From: Periplaneta americana | Lineage: Eukaryota > Arthropoda > Insecta > Blattodea > Blattidae | Length of the DNA: 64,000 nucleotides | Direction of reading: 5' to 3' | Assembly: GCF_040183065.1 (NCBI RefSeq) | Contig: NW_027185502.1 | Coordinates: 62,001-126,000, forward strand | In this document: positions 57,033-64,000 of the stretch, piece by piece | Layout of the letters: the number at the start of each line of letters is the position of its first letter | Position numbering within the stretch: the first letter of the stretch is position 1 | Notes under the pieces: model-generated | Told to the model about the DNA's origin: nothing | The model's database searches: none | Seen by the model: only the letters and a program-made list of their open reading frames with translations | Program-made: the position numbers and the translations under genes

Positions 57033-57222
57033 TTTTTTTTGGCAAGATGAAGTGAGCCGAGGATTCGCCGTAGATTACCTGGTATTTGCATTATGATTGG
57101 GTAATACCTCGGAAAAAACCCAATCAGGTAATGAGCTCAAACGGGAATCTAACCCAAGCCCTAGCGCAGCTCCAGATCACCAGGCTACCGAGTCTGCCGA
57201 CTGAGCTACGTTGGTGGCTCTA
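57033..57222 (-). repeat. tRNA-derived SINE S4
   Basis: On the minus strand the head has GTAGCTCAGTCGGCAGACTC (A box) and GGGTTAGATTCCCGT (B box). The body has TTACCTGATTGGGTTTTTTC and GGCGAATCCTCGGCTCACTT, and it ends in an A run. The opening is tRNA-like but the middle is too long for a tRNA gene. Confidence 0.75.
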
Positions 57223-57640
57223 CAAAAAATATACACTAGCCCTACATAGCATACAAACCTACAAAATTATTCATCTTTTGAGCTATAGGCTACATGTATA
57301 TATTAATGGGTAAACTTCAATAAATACGGTAGGCTAGTTAATGTACTAGAAGCAGAATTAATTATTATACTGCAAAATGTGCTAATCTGCAAATATCAAT
57401 TCAATCTTTACTGTCAACTTGAAATATTTCTCTCCATTCTTACAAAGATACTGAAAGTTATTTTTATCCAAAGAAATTATTATATTTACCCTATATGGGA
57501 AATTTCTGCAGACAACGAAAGGCCGTCTCTAATATAAAACGCTTATTCGCAACACACGTGGGCCAGTTGAGTAAATTAATCACAAAATAGATGTAATATT
57601 AGTATTACTACTCATCTGTATTGTCTGCATGTGTTCCCAT

Positions 57641-57694
57641 TTCATCATCATCATCATCATCAATATCATCATCAACATCATCATCAACATCACA
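57641..57694. repeat. (ATC)n microsatellite
   Basis: CATCATCATCAATATCATCA-type units, interrupted four times. Confidence 0.9.
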
Positions 57695-57889
57695 AAGTGA
57701 TGGTGTGGTCAAGTCACTGTCATTTAATATTAAATGTAGGCGTCATTTAGAATGATGGCTGAACGGCTGTATCTTCGTAGTCAGTGCACTGTTTATTTGT
57801 ATGTGTTTATTAGAACTGCAAATGGGCAAACACGCGATGGCACTGAAGACATAGTTACACAGAATAATTACATTTGATAATAATACTTA

Positions 57890-59530
57890 CTTACTTACTG
57901 GCTTTTAAGGAACCCGGAGGTTCATTGCCGCCCTCACATAAGCCCGCCATTGGTCCCTATCCTTAGCAAGATTAATCCAGTCTCTACCATCATATTCTAC
58001 CTCCCTCAAATCCATTTTAATATTATCCTCCCATCTACGTCTCGGCCTCCCCAAAGGTCTTTTTCCCTCCGGCCTCCCAACTAACACTCTATATGCATTT
58101 CTGGATTCGCCCATACGTGCTACATGTCCTGCCCATCTCAAACGTCTGGATTTTATGGTCTTATTTATGTCAGGTGAAGTATACAATGCGTGCAGCTCTG
58201 TGTTGTGTAACTTTCTCCATTCTCCTGTAACTTCATCCCTCTTAGCCCCAAATATTTTCCTAAGAACCTTATTCTTAAACACCCTTAATCTCTGTTCCTC
58301 TCTCAAAGTGAGAGTCCAAGTTTCACAACCATACAGAACAACCGATAATATAACTGTTTTATAAATTCTAACTTTCAGATTTTTTGACAGAAGAGTAGAT
58401 GACAAAAGCTTCTCAACCGAATAATAACAGGCATTTCCCAAATTTATTCTACGTTTAATTACATCCCGAGTGTCATTTATGTTTGTTACTGTTGGTCCAA
58501 GATATTTGAATTTTTCCACCTCTTCGAAGGATACATCTCCAATTTTTATAGTTCCATTTCGTACTATATTCTGGTCACGAGACATAATCATATACTTAGT
58601 CTTTTCGGGATTTACTTCCAACCCTATCGCTTTACTTGCTTCAACTAGAATTTCCGCGTTTCCCCTAATCGTTTAAGGTTTTTCTCCTAACATATTCACA
58701 TCATCCGCATAGACAAGAAGCTGATGTAACCTATTCAATTCCAAACCCTCTGTGTTATCCTCAACTTTCCTAATGGCATATTCTAGAGCGAAGTTAAAAA
58801 GTAAAGGTGATAGTGCATCTCCCTGCTTTAGCCCGCAGTGAATTGGAAAAGCACCAGATAGAAATTGGCCTATATGGACTCTGCTGTAAGTTTCACTAAG
58901 ACACATTTTAATCAATCGAACTAGTTTCTTGGGAATACCAAATTCAATAAGAATATTATATAAAACTTCTCTCTTAACCCAGTCATACGCCTTTTTGAAA
59001 TCTATGAATAACTGATGTACTGTACCCTTATACTCCCATTTCTTCTCCAATATCTGTCGAATACAAAAAATCTGATCAATAGTCGATCTATTACGCCTAA
59101 AACCACACTGATGATCCCCAATAATTTCATCTACATATGGAGTTAATCTTCTCAGTAGGATATTCGACAAAATTTTGTACGACGTCAACAAAAGTGATAT
59201 TCCTCGAAAGTTACTACAGTTAGTCTTGTCCCCCTTCTTAAAAATAGGTACGATTATGGGCTCCTTCCATTGTTCTGGTACAATTTCCTTTTCCCAAATT
59301 GCAAGTACAAGTTTATAAATTTCGCTAGATAATGCCCTTCCACCCTCTTATTATTAATTCCGCTGGAATTTGATCAATTCCTGGAGACTTGTACTTTTTC
59401 AGATTTTCTATCGCATTTTCGACTTCAGAAAGTGTGAGTTCCGGTATAAATGGCTCAGCAGTTTGTATTTGAATTTCGTCCCGATCATTTCTATTTGGCC
59501 TATGTATATTTAGTAGTTGCCCAAATATTT
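57890..59530 (-). pseudogene. LINE family B reverse transcriptase, nearly open
   Basis: Best copy of the family. From 59520 leftward the minus strand reads ELTLSEVENAIENLKKYKSP and GIDQIPAEL, then (frameshift near 59345) [67 protein letters not shown] (motif A), [16 protein letters not shown] (motif B) and [12 protein letters not shown] (motif C, YADD). One TAA at 58675-58673 follows; the frame then continues to RWAGHVARMGESRNAY, RRRWEDNIKMDL and a stop at 57905. The 3' tail is an AAGT repeat. Only the RT C-terminal two-thirds survive: no endonuclease domain, and the left cut is at a (TTA)n tract. It copies RNA into DNA by target-primed reverse transcription when whole. Confidence 0.92.
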
Positions 59531-59531
59531 A

Positions 59532-59532
<1 letters not shown>

Positions 59533-59576
<44 letters not shown>
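59533..59576. repeat. (AAT)n microsatellite
   Basis: About 14 units, directly at the truncated 5' end of the LINE. Confidence 0.95.
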
Positions 59577-59640
59577 GTAATATTTTAAAGTAACTAATTA
59601 CTTAAAGTAAAAGTAATTTGCCATTACAACTTACATAGAC

Positions 59641-59864
59641 ACACATACATACATACATACATACATACACACATACATACATGCGCATACAAACATACAT
59701 ACATGTGCATACATGCATACATACATACATACATAGCCTACATACATACATACATACATACATACATACATACATACATACATACATACATACATACATA
59801 CATACATACATACATACATACATACATACATACATACATACATACATACATACATACATACATT
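59641..59864. repeat. (ACAT)n microsatellite
   Basis: About 50 units in total, interrupted mainly in its left third (ACACACAT, ATGCGCAT, GTGCAT) and pure on the right, next to a LINE 3' end. The MYVC/THTYI frames over it are artefacts. Confidence 0.95.
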
Positions 59865-59884
59865 ACAATATATATTCATTCAAT

Positions 59885-60230
59885 TATTTATTAATTCATC
59901 ATTTTCTGCAAACCCAACTGTCTCTAATCTTTCCTACACCCTGCCTTCCTCTTAGTCCCCGCACATGATGCATATTATCTTGATGTCGTCTATCACCTGA
60001 TAGCTTCTTCTTCTCCGAACTCTTCTCCTGTTCACAATTCCTTCCAGTGTACCCTTCAGTAGGCAGTTTCTTCTCAGCCAGTGACCCAACCAATTCCTTT
60101 CATTTCTCTTCCTGACAAGTTTCAGCATTATTCTCTCTTCACTTACTCTTTCCAACATAGCTTCACTTCTTCTTCTGTCTGTCCATTTCGCACGCTCCAT
60201 TCTTCTCTTTGGCACTGATACTCTTTCACT
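59885..60230 (-). pseudogene. LINE family A, 3' end fragment
   Basis: The minus strand encodes MERAKWTDRRRSEAMLERVS, EERIMLKLVRKRNERNWLGH, LRRNCLLKGTLEGIVNRRR and SYQVIDDIKI, followed by a frame change. Truncated at its 5' side near 60230. Its 3' end passes into ATTGAATGAATATATATTGT and the (ATGT)n tract. Confidence 0.85.
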
Positions 60231-60979
60231 ACTTTCACTTCACTCTCATCTCACTCACTGCACTGGCACTATGGCACACTTCACTGACGCTATACGAGTA
60301 GAACACATTTCACTGACACTATAAACTTTTCACTGATCAAAAAATTTCACTATCAATATATATTGTGATCATTGCAATCACTTTAATGATTACAGACCAA
60401 CTAACCAGATAAAAAGGTTATCCAGACGATTTTACGGCTGTATTTCAATATCTCTCAGATGGTAGTTTCAGTCACAACTGAATGCGGAAATTTCATACGA
60501 ATTTTAATACCAGAATATAAACAATGTTGACTACAAAAATGCAGAAAAGGATTTTTTGAAGTACTGCAACAGACAGATTGCGGCTCGATTTACGAGATAC
60601 GTCGTTCTATATAATAATAGTATGGTAAGTTCTAAGACGCTGTTTTTCTGAATGTTACGTGTTACGGTAATCAAGTGATATGTCAAAACTTTTCTCATAC
60701 AGTTCGTAGTTTCTTCCATCGGAAAGGAAGAATTATACATCCCGTGATAATAGAGTATTTCGAAATACTTTTTTCAATTACTATGTTTATTGTACTCGTT
60801 GAAAGACATTCATCTCTAAACAGATTTCCCACAGGAACGTACCCAGTCAATACTTAAAAAAACTTACCTTACAGTCGACGTCGACAGAGCTGGCTCGTGA
60901 AGGGGACGTTTACCTGCAAAAAACAAAATAAAACATCTCACATTAATCTTATACGACAATATACTACCACTGCCACCAC

Positions 60980-60980
<1 letters not shown>
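60231..60980. other. Interval with nothing recognised
   Basis: A run of CACTTCACTGACACTAT-like words (60215-60350) forms a short imperfect repeat. Nothing else is supported. Confidence 0.4.

Positions 60981-61045
<65 letters not shown>
60981..61045. repeat. (ATT)n microsatellite
   Basis: About 21 uninterrupted units. Confidence 0.95.
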
Positions 61046-61199
61046 GTTTCTAATGCTTTGTTATTCGAGCTATAACGCATTTTTTGGTGTAATGATGCAA
61101 TTGTTATCAGCTACCCCATGTCGCCGAAATTACGCCAACTTGCACACACGTAGACAGCGTGCTCAACATCACGAATCGCTCATTGTTTATATTTTAATA

Positions 61200-61453
61200 T
61201 TTGAGCCGTTCAGAGCAAAAGTGGTGTACAGTAAGTCAAAATTTGTTAATGAGGTTTAAAGAAAAAATTCTGTAAAATACAGCGCAAAGTAGCAATTGAT
61301 ATGTCCTTCTTGCTGTCCACTGACTACTAATAGTTTAAATAAATTATTGTTTATTAATTGCTACTTTACTCTGTATTTTACAGAATGTTTACTTTAACCC
61401 TCATTACCCATTTTTGACTTACACCGCTTCTGCTATGAACAACTCATTTAATT
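61200..61453. mobile_element. Foldback element, ~100-bp arms
   Basis: The inner arms ATTCTGTAAAATACAGCGCA..AGTAGCAATT and AATTGCTACTTTACTCTGTA..TTTTACAGAAT pair closely. The pairing continues outward: GTTCAGAGCAAAAGTGGTGT with ACACCGCTTCTGCTATGAAC, and TAATGAGGTTTAAAG with CTTTAACCCTCATTA. Arms total about 100 bp around a short loop. No coding content. Confidence 0.8.
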
Positions 61454-62640
61454 GTATTGAATTGCAAATTGACTGAACATGACTTGGAAATCATGAGTTT
61501 GACAGTGACGATGGCGTAAAAGATAAAACATACGTACCTGGTGAAAACGACAATGGCATTTCCTCAGAAAATGATTCTGATGAGGTTTGTATTTCAAAAT
61601 TATACATATTACGTATTAAAAATGGGTAGCTTTAATGGTCAAGTAGTTATTACTGTTTTATATCTCCAATTGATTATACTCTTATACCGTAGTTTCAAAC
61701 ACCATAAGACGCAAAAATATGAAGTAGTAACATCCCAGAGAAAACTGGCTGGTGGAAAATAGATAAAGCAACGTGGAAGAGGAGCATTAACAAGGAGCGA
61801 GTAGGGGTACAGTAAAAATGAACCTGGTAAGTGGAAATGTAACAAAGACAGTGGAAAACGATAAGTGAAGCCAAAATTTTTAATATTTCCACTCTACGAC
61901 GAATAAAGCCAGAGGATGTCCAGAGATACTACAACAGAAATACGCCATAGATAATACACGTTGCATTATCATTTTTTAATTAATGATAAAAGGATTCATG
62001 TTTGTAATACCATATTTCTTAACACACTCTCTGCATTGGAGAATGGCGTGTAAGGAGCTGGGGAAAAATAGGATACGGGAAAAGTCCACTATCTGGTTCT
62101 CATAACTAGGCAGAGTGCAATTAATTATTACCGCTTTAAACTTCAGCTTTTTTTTGTTTCATATTTCATGTTTTTTTTTTTTGTCTATATAGATGTTAGA
62201 ATTTGTTTTTACTTATTACATTATTATATGATTTTCAATAAATATAATGTTAATAAAGAAGAGAATTGTGTTTAGAGTTATTAGCAGTAAAATAATGTTG
62301 CCACCAATTTTCCTTTCAAAACCTCGTAAGTCCATTTTTGGTTGGGAAGTTAAGAAACAACATAACGTAGCCTAATTCCATTTATGGCTCAAAGTGAAAC
62401 AACAATAGAAAATCATATACCTCATCATCAAGAAGACTGATTTTATTGCAACATATCAGTGTTTCGTTAAGAATGCGTAAAAACCTCGTTATCTAGATAG
62501 TTTTTTGCTTCCCTGTAAAATTTTGTTTCTAGGAATTATGAAGTTCTGTTCATCATGCGACATGCAAGACATTCATGGCCGTGTGCACCATTCTCGATCA
62601 TCTAGCCCGTTGATCAGCAATCACGGAAACATGGTTAATT
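61454..62640. other. Interval with an acidic exon-like frame
   Basis: At about 61496-61586 the frame HEFDSDDGVKDKTYVPGEN to SENDSDE ends at a GAG|GTTTGT donor-like site. Such acidic starts occur in several transposase and repeat gene families. There is no further support. Confidence 0.3.
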
Positions 62641-62697
62641 CTTGACAATGATCAAATTACAGATGCGGTGCACCGACTTTTTCCCTCGATCAACTCA

Positions 62698-62717
62698 GTA
62701 CCGTCAGCTGACGGTAC
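62698..62717. promoter_or_regulatory. Perfect 20-bp palindrome in the Myb/SANT gene promoter
   Basis: GTACCGTCAGCTGACGGTAC is its own inverse complement and contains the E-box CAGCTG at its centre. It lies 40 bases before the TATA box. A dimeric protein-binding site is a reasonable guess; the binding factor is unknown. Confidence 0.5.
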
Positions 62718-62757
62718 GCTCGCTTGAGAAGAATCATCTGAGCGATAGGTTACCGCG

Positions 62758-62764
62758 TATAAAA
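62758..62764 (+). promoter_or_regulatory. TATA box of the Myb/SANT gene
   Basis: TATAAAA in a GC-richer context, with a TCAATT initiator-like word about 28 bases downstream (62785-62790). The leader to the ATG at 62863 would be about 75 bases. Confidence 0.55.
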
Positions 62765-62862
62765 CAGCGAACGAACGCACTCTGTCAATTATCGCTTCGT
62801 TTTTGTTTGTCGGACTGCTTTCACACATCCTCGCAGTTTTCAAATAACAAGTTTCAATAATC

Positions 62863-63066
62863 ATGGAAGGAAAAAAGAAAAGAGCACCGAACTTCTCACA
62901 GTTCGAAGTGGGAATTCCTTTAGAACTCGTCAGCAATTATGCATCCATATTACAGAATAAAAGTACTGACGGAAGTTCTCTAAGAGAAAAGCAGGCTACC
63001 TGGTTGGATTTAACCTCACAATTCACACGAGTTATACGTGTTTACATAATTCCACATAATTTGTAA
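62863..63066 (+). CDS. Myb/SANT-like (zeste-type) DNA-binding protein, first exon
   Basis: The ATG (62863) opens a frame beginning MEGKKKRAPNFSQFEVGI, then PLELVSNYASILQNKSTDGS and REKQATWLDLTSQF. The pattern KKRxxNFSxxE...LxxLVxxYxxILxNKxTDxxSxxxKxxxWxxLxxxF is the N-terminal helix set of the Myb_DNA-bind_5 (regulatory protein zeste) domain, which binds DNA in the nucleus. Conserved aromatic positions (F of NFS, W of TWLDL) are present. The open frame to 63066 includes extra residues after SQFTR that do not fit the domain, so a splice donor near 63031-63039 is likely and the rest of the gene lies beyond or in the tandem repeats. This domain occurs both in host regulators and in Harbinger-type transposon partner proteins; which one is undecided. 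Confidence 0.65.
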   Translation: MEGKKKRAPNFSQFEVGIPLELVSNYASILQNKSTDGSSLREKQATWLDLTSQFTRVIRVYIIPHNL

Positions 63067-63108
63067 CGTAATTTACACAGTAGTTATTTCATATTATTGA
63101 TAATAATT

Positions 63109-63640
63109 GGGAAAATTTCAGTATACGGATACCTCACTGACAATTATTTTGAAATAGGCTACTAAAAAGAGCAGATTTGTGTTTGTTGAATTCTCATCTT
63201 GCTTACGAAAAGACACATATCAGTGCCAATAATTTATTTGGGAAAATTTCAGTATACGGATACGTCACTGACAATTATTTTGAAATAGGCTACTAAAAAG
63301 AGCAGATTTGTATGTGTTTGTCAAATGCTCATCATCTTGCTTACGAAAAGACTCATTTCAGTGCCAATAATTTATTTGGGAAAATTTCAGTATACGGATA
63401 CCTCACTGACAATTATTTTGAAATAGGCTACTAAAAAGAGCAGATTTGTATGTGTTTGTCAAATGCTCATCATCTTGCTTACGAAAAGACACATTTCGGT
63501 GCCAATAATTTATTTGGGAAAATTTCAGTATACGGATACCTCACTGACAATTATTTAAAAAAAAAAAGCAATTCGTCTGTGTATGTCGAATACGCATCAT
63601 CATGCATACGAAAAGGAAGTTTTTAGTGCCAATTTATTTT
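63109..63640. repeat. Tandem repeat, ~131-138 bp unit
   Basis: Unit starts (GGGAAAATTTCAGTATACGG) fall at 63109, 63240, 63378 and 63516. Each continues with CACTGACAATTATTTTGAAA, GGCTACTAAAAAGAGCAGAT, CATCTTGCTTACGAAAAGAC and GTGCCAATAATTTATTT. The first copy lacks a few bases and the fourth is diverged after TTATTT. It lies directly behind the Myb/SANT exon. Confidence 0.92.
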
Positions 63641-64000
63641 GTGTGCACAAGGTTGGAATTCTGGAGTAAGAGGGAAAGGAAGGTATCCGTATAATTTCTC
63701 TTAATTCAAGCGTAAATAGCCTAATTGTCCAAAACGTCATGTAGGTCCTAATTGTTTCAAACGGCAAATCTATATATAACTAATAAGTGATAATCTCGCA
63801 TTCTACAAAATGATCATTTAGTTTTGCTATATTATTGCCGGCATAGAATAAATACTTTATTATTATGTTAACAATATTGGACAATTAGGCCTAAATAATA
63901 TTTTGTCCTCAAGTAAAGTCCCGATCTTCCAAAGCAGAAACATATATAAAACATTAGTCTATTTTGAGAAAAAAAAAACATTTTTATTATTCATCTATAA
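63641..64000. other. AT-rich end of window
   Basis: No supported feature. Confidence 0.4.

Noticed and set aside
58155..58676. Plus-strand ORFs over the LINE family B copy
   Set aside because: Antisense shadows of the reverse transcriptase frame.
59602..59894. MYVC- and THTYIHTYI-repeat proteins
   Set aside because: Translations of an ACAT microsatellite on either strand.

Overview
The window looks like nuclear DNA from an insect, most likely a cockroach or close relative (Blattodea). It is AT-rich and repeat-dense, has no operon-like gene spacing, and carries insect-type CCTAA/TTAGG repeats. Its transposon fragments read like families I associate with cockroach and termite genomes. The species is inference; no single-copy marker gene is present.

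Only three loci look like host genes. (1) Minus strand, 13212 to 12576 (gene A): a presumptive mitochondrial presequence, one transmembrane segment and an acidic tail ending at a splice donor. (2) Plus strand, 45994-46783 (gene B): the same N-terminal plan, a proline-rich linker, then a SILK and an RVxF protein-phosphatase-1 docking motif and an acidic/aromatic C-terminus. A TATA box and a perfect RFX X-box palindrome precede it. Both genes need one-base homopolymer corrections to read through, so they are either assembly-damaged genes or young pseudogenes. (3) Plus strand, 62863-63066: the first exon of a Myb/SANT (zeste-type) DNA-binding protein, behind a TATA box and a 20-bp palindrome. A two-exon candidate at 51818-52302 is unrecognised.

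The rest is mostly transposable elements and tandem repeats. Left part (1-13 kb): a composite tRNA-like repeat, TIR elements, an approximately 71-bp minisatellite, two hAT elements with 8-bp target duplications, and a LINE fragment. 14-25 kb: a GIY-YIG (Penelope-like) fragment, several tRNA-derived SINEs, a CCAAT-rich satellite that flips orientation, a degenerate cysteine-motif repeat gene, and a DUF4817-type Tc1/mariner element with TIRs of about 165 bp. 27-30 kb: a P-like element copy carrying a TA-flanked insertion, followed by telomere-like repeats and a 60-bp hairpin repeat.

32-37 kb: a mariner-type element with DD34D transposase remains, hAT and mariner fragments, a pure 510-bp (TATGA)n tract, and a LINE inserted into a copy of its own family. 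39-44 kb: a CR1/Jockey-like LINE split by a hAT element, a Harbinger fragment, a pogo-type terminus and another hAT. 47-61 kb: the second composite repeat, more SINEs, the most complete P-like element (with a LINE tail inside), and a nearly open LINE reverse transcriptase carrying one internal stop. Several elements are nested, and their order of insertion can be read from target duplications and from empty-site copies inside the window.
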